NCBI RefSeq assembly: GCF_015645465.1
Contig: NZ_JADOEL010000015.1
Span: forward strand, 34,659 to 98,658
From: Herminiimonas contaminans
Lineage (GTDB): Bacteria; Pseudomonadota; Gammaproteobacteria; Burkholderiales; Burkholderiaceae_D
Reading direction: 5' to 3'
Length of the DNA stretch: 64,000 nt
Shown: piece by piece, positions 24,043 through 32,246 of the stretch
How positions within the stretch are numbered: the first letter of the stretch is position 1
How the letters are laid out: every line of letters begins with the position of its first letter
Notes under the pieces: model-generated
Seen by the model: only the letters and a program-made list of their open reading frames with translations
Told to the model about the DNA's origin: nothing
Databases searched by the model: none
Position numbers and translations under genes: made by a program

Positions 24043-25836
24043 ATGCCGGAAATTCTGCTGAATAATTCGGAGTCGGAACGCGTCGTGGCGGCCCAGCAAC
24101 TCGGGGTCTTGAACGCCAACGCCAGCGAGTACTTCGATTCCATCGCGCGGCTGGCCGCCGACATGTTCGGCGTGGCCGCTTCTTATGTCTCGCTGATCGA
24201 CAGCGACCGCCAGTGGTTCAAGGCGGCGGCGGGCTTCTGCCCGCCGGGCAGCATGCCGCGCGACGAGACCTTCTGCACCTACACCATCCAGCAGGCCAGC
24301 GTGATGATAATCGAGGACACGCTGCTGGATCCGCGCTTCGCCGACAATCCGATGGTCACCGGACCGGCCGCCATCCGCTTCTATGCCGGCGCGCCGCTGC
24401 TGACCCCCGAAGGCTACGCCATCGGCGCGCTGTGCTTGATCGACACCGCGCCAAGCACCTTGAACGCCGCCCAAGAGGCCAAGCTGGTCAAGCTGGCCTC
24501 GCTGGTGATGGCGCACATCATGCTGGGGCGCGCCGTCGGCCACGTCGACGCCGTGAGCGGCATGCCGAACCGGTACCAGCTGATCGGGGATCTCACCGAG
24601 CTGGCCAAAAACCACGCCGGCGAGGACCGCGTGCTGGCCGACATCGACATGCCGAATGCCACCAAGGCGTTCGAGATCATCCGCGTGCTCGGCACGACGG
24701 TCTATGACGGCATGGTGCGTGAAGCGGGCGAGCGGCTGACCCTGCTGTTCGCAGGCAGAGCGCAGGTGTATCACCTGACCGACGCGCGCTTCGCCATCCT
24801 CTCCAACGACAGCGACGGCAAGGCCTTCATCCAGTACCTGTACAGCGTAGAGCCGGAGCTGCAAGCGCCGCTGCACAACCTGAATGTGCCGCTGAACCTG
24901 TCGACCTTCTGCGGCATCGTCGAGTTCGACTTGTGCCCCGGCTCCGCCAAAGATGCGCCGCGCAAAGCCGCATCCGCCGTCAACCAGGCGCTGATCAGCC
25001 AACAGCGCTGGAACGTCTACAGCAATGCCGACGACGAACACCAGAAGCGCGCCTTCCGTTTGCTGAACGATGTGGCGGAGGGCATCGCTGGCGGCCACTT
25101 CCATTTGCTGTACCAGCCCAAGCACGATCTGGTCAACGGCGCCTGCCTGTCGGCCGAAGCGCTGCTGCGCTGGAACCACGCGGAGCTGGGCCCGATTTCG
25201 CCAGCGGAGTTCATCCCACTTGTCGAAAAGACCGCGCTGATCGGCCCCTTGAGCCATTGGGTGATGCGCACCGCGATCAAGCAGATCGCCGAGTGGCACT
25301 CGGCCGGCCACCAAGTGAAGGTCGCCATCAACCTGTCGGCCTTCAATTTCGAGGAGCCGGACATCGTCGAGCGCCTGGACGCCTTGTGCAAGGAGTTCGG
25401 CGTCGATCCGCGCTACGTGGAAATCGAATGCACCGAGGGGATCTGGATGGAAGGCCCTGGCATCCTTAAGGCGCTGCACGGCATCCGAGATCTCGGCATG
25501 AGCCTCGCGCTGGACGACTTCGGAACCGGTTACAGCAACTTCGCCTACTTACAGAAGGTACCGGCCGCCGTGGTCAAAGTCGACCAGTCGCTGATCCGCA
25601 ATGTGCACAGCAACCCGCGCGACCAGCGCATCGTGCGCTCGCTGATCGCACTGGCCAAGGAGCTTGACTACCAAGTGGTGGCGGAAGGCGTGGAGACCGA
25701 GCATGCGCTGGCGTTGATCCGCGAGTGGGGATGTCACATCGCGCAGGGCTATCACTTCGCCAAACCTTTGGCGGCACCGGACTTCCTGCTCCACGCGCTG
25801 CGCTATCGGGACGCGCAGATGAACAACGCAGCGTAG
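24043..25836 (+). CDS. GAF-(degenerate GGDEF)-EAL c-di-GMP phosphodiesterase
   Basis: 597 residues. GAF domain (about 25-165: YVSLIDSDRQWFKAAAGF, GALCLIDTAP), a GGDEF-like domain (about 165-310) in which the signature is replaced by TDARF, then a full EAL domain: SAEALLRWNH, INLSAFNFEE, ECTEGIWME, LDDFGTGYSNF, VKVDQSLI, VAEGVETEHAL. The metal-binding and catalytic acidic residues are all visible, so c-di-GMP hydrolysis to pGpG is expected; the dead GGDEF may bind GTP as a regulator. Together with the upstream cyclase it forms a make/break pair that might sense the same signal through related GAF domains. Confidence 0.93.
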   Translation: MPEILLNNSESERVVAAQQLGVLNANASEYFDSIARLAADMFGVAASYVSLIDSDRQWFKAAAGFCPPGSMPRDETFCTYTIQQASVMIIEDTLLDPRFADNPMVTGPAAIRFYAGAPLLTPEGYAIGALCLIDTAPSTLNAAQEAKLVKLASLVMAHIMLGRAVGHVDAVSGMPNRYQLIGDLTELAKNHAGEDRVLADIDMPNATKAFEIIRVLGTTVYDGMVREAGERLTLLFAGRAQVYHLTDARFAILSNDSDGKAFIQYLYSVEPELQAPLHNLNVPLNLSTFCGIVEFDLCPGSAKDAPRKAASAVNQALISQQRWNVYSNADDEHQKRAFRLLNDVAEGIAGGHFHLLYQPKHDLVNGACLSAEALLRWNHAELGPISPAEFIPLVEKTALIGPLSHWVMRTAIKQIAEWHSAGHQVKVAINLSAFNFEEPDIVERLDALCKEFGVDPRYVEIECTEGIWMEGPGILKALHGIRDLGMSLALDDFGTGYSNFAYLQKVPAAVVKVDQSLIRNVHSNPRDQRIVRSLIALAKELDYQVVAEGVETEHALALIREWGCHIAQGYHFAKPLAAPDFLLHALRYRDAQMNNAA

Positions 25837-26449
25837 AATAGTAATGGTTTTATTCCGTTCCGCCCGTGTGGAATTTGACTTCAGGCGGCATGCCGCAGAG
25901 TAACGCCGAAATCCAGTGGCACGGCGGCGCGCAGCGGATTTGGCCGGCAGTTCTTTTAGTTTGGCCATGCGCGGATAAACGATAGCGACGAAATTAGCGA
26001 CGGTCCGGAAGCCACGCGCCGCACGCTTGGTCTGCTGGGGCAAGCCATTCATGGCCTCGACATCTGGCTGCCTGGGACCTGCCGTCGATGTAGCCGGCTG
26101 ACGGCCGCTGCCGGCCCGCGTCCGGCTTGCGGCAACAGCAACGCCGACGCGGCAATCGGATTTCCGTCTACTATGTCGCCCATGTATGCATGCGACTGCA
26201 GGAGACGCGGACGCCATTGGGGGAACACCGCTCTGCGAGGTATGCGCTGCGCCATGTCGGCGCCATTAGCCTGTGACGTGAGCGCATAAATGCGACCAAG
26301 TCCGGCGCAAATTACCGATTCGTGGAACACGGCAGGTTCAGTTTGAACGTTGACTTAATGCGCGCTAAGTCAACGTCGCCGTTCTTGCAGGTCCAAATAT
26401 CCCTGATACCGTACCTGCAGTGAATACCGTTTTCCGCTAGCGTTCCGCC
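25837..26449. other. Gene-poor interval with transposase remnant
   Basis: About 610 bp without an intact gene. It holds the C-terminal remnant of a transposase (25930-26080, minus). The rest shows no recognisable feature. Confidence 0.5.
25930..26080 (-). pseudogene. Transposase C-terminal remnant, possibly ISL3 type
   Basis: Minus-strand residues MNGLPQQTKRAARGFRTVAN then FVAIVYPRMAKLKELPAKS resemble the tail of ISL3-like transposases (N-G-x2-Q-x2-KR-x-ARG[FY]R-x4-F). There is no intact start, no catalytic triad and no inverted repeat nearby. Confidence 0.4.
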
Positions 26450-27022
26450 ATGAGCCGCCCCGCCTTTGCAATGCCCGATCCCGAAGCGCGCCAACTGGCG
26501 CAGCTGGCCGACGCGCTGCACGAACGCCACCCGCAGAACCCGCGCGACCACCGTCCCTACGTTCGGGAATTCATGCGCGCGGTGCACGCGGCCACGGGCC
26601 ACGTCTACAGCCCGGCCATCTACCGCCGCCTGCTGGCGGTGCGTGCGCCGGGCCGATGCCCCTCCGCCGCCACTTGGCCCTGAAGAAGGCGCTGTTGACC
26701 GACGAACTGGCGCTGGCGGCACAAGCCATCCGGAAACGGGTGCAACGCCGATCCCCCGCGCGGCAAACGGTGCCGACACCGGATCCGAAACGGTATTCTG
26801 GCGCACCCGGTTTCTGGACCATGTGCGGCGCTGCAGGAAGCCCAGACCCTGGCCGCCGAACTGCAAGCGGTGCGGCATGATCGCAACCTGGCACTGCAAG
26901 CAGAGCGCGCCACGGTCGCCCCGTTGGCGGAACAAGTCGGCCAGCTGACGCGCGAAGTGGCGGCGCACTGTCCCTACGCCCTCAACGCGATCGACGAAGT
27001 CCGCGGCGAGACGCGCACCTGA
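26450..27022 (+). pseudogene. Decayed KfrA-like/coiled-coil protein gene
   Basis: Three plus-strand frames follow each other: MSRPAFAMPDPEARQLAQLA.. YVREFMRAVHAATGHVYSPA to about 26645; ALKKALLTDELALAAQAIRK to about 26800; then LQEAQTLAAELQAVRHDRNL ALQAERATVAPLAEQVG to the stop near 27022. The order (short DNA-binding-like N-terminus, then heptad-rich coiled coil) is that of KfrA-type plasmid or island proteins. At least two frameshifts show it is dead. Confidence 0.45.
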
Positions 27023-27147
27023 AAGGAGCACTGCAGCGATCTGGAAGCGGCGCTCAAACAGGACCGGCTGCCGATGGAAACGTTGCGCCAGTTGGCATAC
27101 CGGCGCGGCGCCGACATTCCCGGCGACCTCCAAGTTGGGCACACCCA

Positions 27148-27610
27148 ATGATCCCTGCAACGCCGGCGCGCATCGCCACCGACGATTCGGCTATACCGTT
27201 GCAGCCGTCGCACGCCTTCGGCCATGACACCGTCGACTGGCATGCGGCGGAAATCTGGCTGCGAACCGTCTGAGACAGAACCGCCACGCAGCCGAGCCAG
27301 ACGGTGAGCCCCTATCGTTTCCACCTGGCCAAGCTGCGCTGGTTTTGCGAACAGGGTGCGCAAGGTGCTATCATCGGCCTGGAGTGGGCAGGACACTCTT
27401 ACATTTCCGATTTTCTCATGGATTTTCCGGTCGATTCGCTGTGCCGTGTCAAAGGGACGCGCAACGTCAGCCCCGACGAGGCGGGCTATACGCCCTTCCG
27501 CCGCCAGCCGTCGCTCGGCAGTCAACTCGAAATCCGGCGTGACGCGCACGCCGTGTTCAATGCCTGGCACAAGGCAGCTTATATCGTCCGAAATCCGAGG
27601 ATGTTCGAGG
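27148..27610 (+). pseudogene. Decayed tyrosine recombinase (phage-integrase family), N-terminal part
   Basis: Plus-strand codons read DTVDWHAAEIWLRTV, a stop at 27271-27273, then VSPYRFHLAKLRWFCEQGAQ and, after a frame change near 27365, YTPFRRQPSLGSQLEIRRDA HAVFNAWHKAAYIVRNPRM. The second block matches the end of the SAM-like core-binding domain of island integrases (..LSxxSRRxALxxLxxxFxWLxxxGYLxxNP). The catalytic R..HxxR..Y domain is absent. It suggests the region was once an integrative element. Confidence 0.45.
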
Positions 27611-27691
27611 GAGTGAATCCGCATCCTCCTCGCATTTTTAGGGGCATTTTTAGGGGCATAACCATTCGAAGTCTATGCTGTCGCCTTGTGG

Positions 27692-28183
27692 TTATTGGCC
27701 TCCTCGACGTTTTTCGATTCCGGCTCGGGTCATGTAGCGCCCGAATTCGCGTTCGAATGCACCATTGATCACCAGACGCCCTGCGGTCCCGCGCGCGAAC
27801 CTGTCCGCTAGCATGCGACGCTCCAGCGGCACGCCTGCGTGGAACATATACACGGCCTTCAGCCGATTGACGCCCAGCGGAACGGCAAGCCGGCACATCC
27901 ACGACTGGGCGACGCCCTTCCGTCCCGTCTCGCCGACCAGGTACTCCACACCGCTCAGGACGAACTGCCAGTCCTTGAACCAGACCAGCTTGGGCGCCGT
28001 CAGCTCGGCCGTGATCCTGCGTACGCCAACCGGGTAAAGCCTCGCGACCTTGCCTGGCTTGCGCAGCCCCTGATCGGTTACATCGAGCACCAGCAGCTCG
28101 CGCGGCTCGGGCGTCCCCCAAAGTGGCACTGCGTCCTCGATCAGCGCGCCCCCGTGCCGGCGCCTTGCGACCCAAACCTTCAC
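27692..28183 (-). CDS. Hypothetical protein divergent from the SRAP gene
   Basis: 163 residues from a GTG at 28183 with GAGG 6 bases upstream. I do not recognise the family. It has no signal peptide and is moderately basic and beta-rich: ELLVLDVTDQGLRKPGKVAR, LVWFKDWQFVLSGVEYLVGE, GRLVINGAFEREFGRYMTRA. It is transcribed away from the SRAP gene and both flank a textbook LexA box (28201-28216), so it is probably damage-inducible. Confidence 0.6.
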   Translation of the reverse strand: MKVWVARRRHGGALIEDAVPLWGTPEPRELLVLDVTDQGLRKPGKVARLYPVGVRRITAELTAPKLVWFKDWQFVLSGVEYLVGETGRKGVAQSWMCRLAVPLGVNRLKAVYMFHAGVPLERRMLADRFARGTAGRLVINGAFEREFGRYMTRAGIEKRRGGQ

Positions 28184-28200
28184 TTCTACCTCGCAGATAG

Positions 28201-28216
28201 CTGTATAAACATACAG
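28201..28216. promoter_or_regulatory. LexA (SOS) box
   Basis: CTGTATAAACATACAG: CTG-N10-CAG with an AT-rich palindromic centre, very close to the LexA consensus. It lies 18 bp before the start at 28183 (minus) and 60 bp before the SRAP start (plus), so it can control both. Confidence 0.85.
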
Positions 28217-28275
28217 TATAACAGCTGCAGCAAAGGCGCTATCATCTGGACTTCGACTTCCTTGCCAAGCCCACC

Positions 28276-28548
28276 ATGTGCGTCAACTTCCAGCCGCCCA
28301 CTCCTGAACTGCTGAATGCCGTCATGGGGACGCTCATCGACTTGCATGACGTCGAACGATGGAAGCCTGAAACATGGAAGGACTATGCCGCCCCCATCGT
28401 TCGCCGCAGCGCAGGCGGCCAACGGGAGGGGCTACTGGCCACCTACGGCATGGTTCCAAGAAAACGCATACCGGTCGGCGTGCGCCCGTTCGACACCATG
28501 AACGCACGCTCCGAGACGGTGGGCCAGCTGCGCTCCTTCTCAGGTGCA
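28276..28548 (+). pseudogene. SRAP-domain (YedK/HMCES-like) protein, truncated by IS21
   Basis: The frame starts MCVNFQPPTPELL with the catalytic Cys2, continues with YGMVPRKRIPVGVRPFDTMN ARSETV (the Asn-Ala-Arg-x-Glu active-site block) and stops matching after LRSFSGA, where the IS21 end begins at 28549. SRAP proteins form a covalent link to abasic sites in single-stranded DNA. About 91 of ~220 residues remain; the lost C-terminus includes the catalytic His. Translation would run 14 codons into the IS. SOS control is supported by the LexA box upstream. Confidence 0.85.
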
Positions 28549-28928
28549 TGTGTGAACGCCGGTCAGAATCCGCTTAAATTTGGCGGCGTTTGATTGACGT
28601 AGCAATTTAGCCACGGTTTGGTCTCGGATCGTGCTCGTTGGAATTTGTAGAGGAAAGACGCGGTGCGGTGGGCTCCGGAAGGAGCCCGGAGGGCGAGTGC
28701 AGGAGCGCACCGCGCCGCAACGTCGTAGACAGCTGAGTGCTGATCGGCTAAAAAAGGATTCTTGCCGAAGAAACGGACGCGACACCGGTTTCCATTGACC
28801 TCGCGAGTCGACCAGTGCCGCGCCCCCAGCCTCGCCCCGGACAAGTGTCCGGCACAATGCATGAAAGCCTAGTATTTCACGGCTGACGCGCGCTGTCGAG
28901 AGTCTTCGGTGTCTCGCTGGGAGCGCCG

Positions 28929-29417
28929 ATGGAATCGACGGGCCGATTGTTCCTGTGCGCCTGCTGCAGGAAGCAGGTACTCATTTGCCGCCGCTGTGAT
29001 CGCGGCCAGTGCTACTGCCGCAATTGCGCCGCGCAGGTGCGCCGCGCCAAAGTGCGCGAGGCCGGACGGCGCTACCAGAGATCCCGCCAGGGACGCTTTG
29101 TCCATGCAGCGCGCTCACGCCGCCACCGCTCCCGCAACAAAAAAGTGACGCATCAGGGTTCACTCGACCTTGCCAACGATGTTGTACTGAGGCAGGACTC
29201 GACGGATGTCGCGGTCGCCATCGTAGCGGTCAGTGCAGCGGCCGGCACGGACATGGCGCTGTGCCATTGCTGCGCCCGACCGCTGCCGCCGTTCGTGCGC
29301 ACCGGCCCGTTGCGCCGTCGCGGTCCGCGTCCTGTCTGTCGGTTTGACTGCGGAGGCCCTCTCTATGACGATCAAGAACGAGTTGGAAGCGCACATCGTG
29401 CGCCTGTACCACGTTGA
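28929..29417 (+). CDS. IS21-associated Cys-rich protein
   Basis: 162 residues. CACCRKQVLICRRCDRGQCY CRNCAAQ is a zinc-finger-like Cys array, followed by a strongly basic stretch (YQRSRQGRFVHAARSRRHRSR) and the sequence KKVTHQGS. A second Cys pair (CHCCARPLPPFV) lies near the C-terminus. Similar Cys-rich, VTHQGS-containing proteins occur upstream of istA in other elements by memory. It overlaps istA by 53 bp in another frame. It could help target binding or regulation; no function is established. Confidence 0.6.
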   Translation: MESTGRLFLCACCRKQVLICRRCDRGQCYCRNCAAQVRRAKVREAGRRYQRSRQGRFVHAARSRRHRSRNKKVTHQGSLDLANDVVLRQDSTDVAVAIVAVSAAAGTDMALCHCCARPLPPFVRTGPLRRRGPRPVCRFDCGGPLYDDQERVGSAHRAPVPR

Positions 29418-30873
29418 AAAATGGCGCTGCGGGACCATCGCCCGGCAACTGCACGTCCATCGCGACACCGTGCGGCGCGTGTTGGCGCAGGCTGGGTTGC
29501 CGCGTCTCGGCCCTGCACGCCGATCCATGGTCGATCCCTACCTGCCGTTCATCTTGCAGACCTTGGAGAAGTTCCCCACGCTGACGGCCAGCCGGCTGCA
29601 CGCGATGGTGCGCGAGCGCGGTTACGCGGGGGCGGCAAGCCAGTTCCGCCATCAGATCGCGCTGCACCGGCCACGCCCGGCCGCCGAGGCATTCCTGCGC
29701 TTGCGCACGCTGCCCGGCGAACAGGGCCAGGTGGACTGGGGCCACTTCGGCCATCTGGAGATCGGCCGAGCGCGCCGGCCACTGATGGCCTTCGTGATGG
29801 TGCTGTCCTACTCGCGCGCAATCTACCTGCGCTTCTTCCTCGACGCCCGCATGGAGAACTTCCTGCGCGGCCACGTAGGCGCGTTCGAAACTTGGGATGG
29901 GCTGCCACGCGTTCTGTTGTACGATAATCTCAAGAGCGCGGTGTTGGAGCGCCAGGGCGACGCCATCCGTTTCCATCCGACTTTGCTGGCCTGTGCGGCG
30001 CATTACCGTTTCGAGCCGCGGCCTGTGGCAGTAGCGCGCGGCAACGAGAAGGGCCGCGTGGAGCGGGCCATCCGCTATGTGCGCGATGCCTTCTTTGCCG
30101 CCCGCTCCTTCAGCGGCCTGGCCGAGCTCAATGCCCAGGCCGCGCACTGGTGCCGCGAACAGGCGGCGGACCGGCCCTGGCCCGAGGACGGCAGCCTGCG
30201 CGTGCGCGACGCCCAGGCAAGCGAGCAGCCGCGCCTGTTGCCTTTGCCGGCGAACCCGTATGTGACCGAGGAAGTGCTCGGGGTGAAGGCTGGCAAGACG
30301 CCGTATGTGCGCTTCGACCTGAACGATTACTCCATCCCGCACACCCATGTGCGACGCATGCTGACGGTACGCGCCGACCCTGAACGGGTACGTGTGTTCG
30401 ATGGTGCCGCCTTGATCGCCAGCCATGCACGCAGCTATGACGGCAAGGTCCAGATCGAACAGCCCGAGCACATCGACGCGCTCGTTGCGCACAAGCGCCA
30501 GGCGCGCGCGCACCGCGGCGTCAACAGCCTGACGCGGGCCGTGCCGGCCTGCCAGGAACTGCTGGTGCAGGCGGCCGAGCGCGGCGACAACATCGGTTCG
30601 CTGTCGGCCGCCATGCTGCGCCTGCTTGATCGCTACGGCGCCGCCGATCTGGAACTGGCGGTGCGGGAAGCCCTGGGCGCCGGCGTGCCGCACCCGAACG
30701 CGGTGCGCCTTGCGCTGGAACGGCGGCGCACCGCGCGCGGCAATCCGCCGCCGGTGGCCCTGGTGCTGCCGGAGCATGTGCGACGCAAGGACACGCCGGT
30801 GCAGCCGCACCGGCTCGACAGCTACGACCAACTGGGCAAGGGAGCGGACGACGATGATCCAGAACAATCTTGA
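29365..30873 (+). CDS. istA: IS21-family transposase IstA
   Basis: 502 residues. N-terminal helix-turn-helix (WRCGTIARQLHVHRDTVRRVLAQAG), DDE core QVDWGHFGHLEIG (D), LLYDNLKSAVLER (D), GNEKGRVERAIRYVRD (E), then the Mu-B-type C-terminal beta domain (YVRFDLNDYSIPHTHVRR). Start at 29365 chosen for the GGAGG box and the family N-terminus. Length is normal and the gene is intact. It overlaps istB by 20 bp, as usual for IS21. Confidence 0.95.
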   Translation: MTIKNELEAHIVRLYHVEKWRCGTIARQLHVHRDTVRRVLAQAGLPRLGPARRSMVDPYLPFILQTLEKFPTLTASRLHAMVRERGYAGAASQFRHQIALHRPRPAAEAFLRLRTLPGEQGQVDWGHFGHLEIGRARRPLMAFVMVLSYSRAIYLRFFLDARMENFLRGHVGAFETWDGLPRVLLYDNLKSAVLERQGDAIRFHPTLLACAAHYRFEPRPVAVARGNEKGRVERAIRYVRDAFFAARSFSGLAELNAQAAHWCREQAADRPWPEDGSLRVRDAQASEQPRLLPLPANPYVTEEVLGVKAGKTPYVRFDLNDYSIPHTHVRRMLTVRADPERVRVFDGAALIASHARSYDGKVQIEQPEHIDALVAHKRQARAHRGVNSLTRAVPACQELLVQAAERGDNIGSLSAAMLRLLDRYGAADLELAVREALGAGVPHPNAVRLALERRRTARGNPPPVALVLPEHVRRKDTPVQPHRLDSYDQLGKGADDDDPEQS

Positions 30874-31633
30874 GCACATGCGCGCCCGAGCGCTGGCGCT
30901 GCGCCTGAACGGGCTGCTGGAGCACTGGGGCGAAGTGGGTGCGGCCGACTGGGTGGCGCCGCTGATTCAATGGGAGGAGGACGAGCGCGCCCGCCGCTCG
31001 CTGGCGCGCCGCCTGCGCGACGCCCATCTTGGCAAGTTCAGGGCGCTGGCGGACTTTGACTGGACCTGGCCCAGGCGCATCGAGCGCGCCGCCATCGAGG
31101 AACTGATGTCGCTGTCGTTCATGAAGGACGCCAGCAATGTCGTGTTCCTCGGTCCCAACGGCGTGGGCAAATCGACGCTGGCCATGAACGTGGCACATCA
31201 GGCCTTGGTGCAGGGGCATACGGTGCTGTTCGCGTCGGCCAGTCAGATGCTGGGCGAACTGGCCGCGCTCGACAGCGATTCAATGCTGCGCCGGCGCCTG
31301 CGGCGCTATACCCAGCCTGAGGTCCTGGTAATTGACGAGGTCGGCTATCTGTCCTACTCGAACCGCCACGCCGACCTGCTGTTCGAGTTGGTCAGTCGGC
31401 GCTACCAGAACCACAGCACGATTGTGACCACCAACCGCCCCTTTGCGGAATGGTCGGAAGTGTTTCCCAACGCCGCCTGCGTTGTCTCGCTGGTCGACCG
31501 GCTGATGCACAGGGCCGAAGTGATCGCCGTCGACGGTGAATCGTACAGGCTCAAGGAGGCGCGCGAACGCAACGAAGCGCGCGCACGGCAACGCGGCGCC
31601 AAGAAGGCCGGCCGCGAAGGAGTCGGCGCATGA
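30854..31633 (+). CDS. istB: IS21-family ATP-binding helper IstB
   Basis: 259 residues. Walker A FLGPNGVGKSTLAMN (about 95-105), Walker B EVLVIDEVGYLSYSN, sensor STIVTTNRPFAEW. It is the AAA+ ATPase that selects the target for IstA. The ATG at 30854 lies inside the 3' end of istA. Intact, so with IstA the element is probably active. Confidence 0.95.
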   Translation: MIQNNLEHMRARALALRLNGLLEHWGEVGAADWVAPLIQWEEDERARRSLARRLRDAHLGKFRALADFDWTWPRRIERAAIEELMSLSFMKDASNVVFLGPNGVGKSTLAMNVAHQALVQGHTVLFASASQMLGELAALDSDSMLRRRLRRYTQPEVLVIDEVGYLSYSNRHADLLFELVSRRYQNHSTIVTTNRPFAEWSEVFPNAACVVSLVDRLMHRAEVIAVDGESYRLKEARERNEARARQRGAKKAGREGVGA

Positions 31634-31845
31634 GCCGCCATCATGGCCCGTCAGAGCGTGATCGCACTCTGCCGTTTGGCATCCCAGCCGACTGGACACC
31701 GGAGCAGGCGTTCGCCGTGGTGGAGTTGCTGGACCAATTGCGCGAACTGATCTACACGCATTACCTGCACCAGATCCAGGACCAGATGCGCGCCGACCGC
31801 CAGAGCGTCACCCACAGGCCGCGCAACGACGATCCACCATTCTGA
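31630..31845 (+). CDS. Small IS21-associated protein
   Basis: 71 residues starting at an ATGA overlap with istB. The central part reads DWTPEQAFAVVELLDQLREL IYTHYLHQIQDQMRADRQ, a helical segment seen in short third frames of some IS21 and Tn elements by memory. Function unknown. Confidence 0.6.
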   Translation: MSRHHGPSERDRTLPFGIPADWTPEQAFAVVELLDQLRELIYTHYLHQIQDQMRADRQSVTHRPRNDDPPF

Positions 31846-31871
31846 TCAACCGGCATCTCGTATCAAAACAC

Positions 31872-31891
31872 AAGGGGCCTACCGGCCCCTT
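31872..31891 (+). terminator. Terminator hairpin near the right end of IS21
   Basis: AAGGGGCC-TACC-GGCCCCTT, a perfect 8-bp GC-rich stem with a tetraloop, 27 bp after the last frame of the element. No long T-run follows. Confidence 0.6.
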
Positions 31892-31947
31892 CGTCGTTCT
31901 ACAGCAATACGCCGCCATCTGGAGGCGGATTTACACCGGCGCTAACA

Positions 31948-32064
31948 CTGGGCGATTTCCAGGCAGCTTCGTTCGGTTTCCAGCATCGTAATGATGCCCT
32001 TGAGATGGCCTTCGGCCCGCTTGAGGCGCTTGATGATGTCCGGGTGAGAAGTGTGTGTGCTCAT
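31948..32064 (-). pseudogene. CsoR/RcnR-family metal regulator, N-terminal fragment
   Basis: 39 codons from ATG 32064: MSTHTSHPDIIKRLKRAEGH then LKGIITMLETERSCLEIAQ, ending exactly at the IS21 border. The pattern H-x3-I-x-RLKRAxGH and the Cys in ERSC are hallmarks of the CsoR/RcnR/FrmR all-helical repressors, which sense Cu(I), Ni/Co or formaldehyde. The remaining ~50 residues, with the second metal ligands, are gone. AGGA lies 9 bases upstream of the start. The palindromes at 32071-32112 would be its operator. Confidence 0.85.
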
Positions 32065-32070
32065 TTTCTA

Positions 32071-32112
32071 TATCCTATGCTGGAGGTGAGGATAGCATAT
32101 TTCGCAATATGC
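32071..32112. promoter_or_regulatory. Operator candidates of the truncated CsoR/RcnR gene
   Basis: Two inverted repeats: TATCCT (32071-32076)/AGGATA (32089-32094), and GCATATT-TCGC-AATATGC (32095-32112) with perfect 7-bp arms. They lie immediately upstream of the truncated regulator, as expected of autoregulation. Confidence 0.5.
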
Positions 32113-32246
32113 CCTTAAAATTTGATCGAACACCACGGTTCGGGCACAACTTCAGAGGAGCATTGAGGAAGCGAAGGATATGAGTAAATGACTATTAAAA
32201 GAAGTCAAACTGCTAGATTCATACTTTTATTAGAAACCAATCCCGC

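Larger units (their letters stand above)
28549..31947 (+). mobile_element. IS21-family insertion sequence, about 3.4 kb
   Basis: Left end TGTGTGAACGCCGGTCAGAA; right end reverse-complemented TGTTAGCGCCGGTGTAAATC; both continue into ..TGGCGGCG. It encodes a Cys-rich accessory protein, IstA, IstB and a short third frame. The flanks do not match (..AGGTGCA and CTGGGCGA..), so no target duplication is present: the element has probably recombined with another copy, joining an SRAP gene on the left to a CsoR/RcnR gene on the right. Confidence 0.9.

Noticed and set aside
23836..25479. Minus-strand open frame of about 547 codons
   Set aside because: Lies opposite the GAF-EAL phosphodiesterase, whose motifs are complete; the frame is open because of high third-position GC and shows no domain or start signal.
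26312..27624. Minus-strand frames over the decayed region
   Set aside because: Long by GC bias only; the plus strand retains integrase-like and coiled-coil blocks.
29230..30879. Minus-strand open frame of about 549 codons
   Set aside because: Antisense shadow of istA, which has an intact DDE triad.
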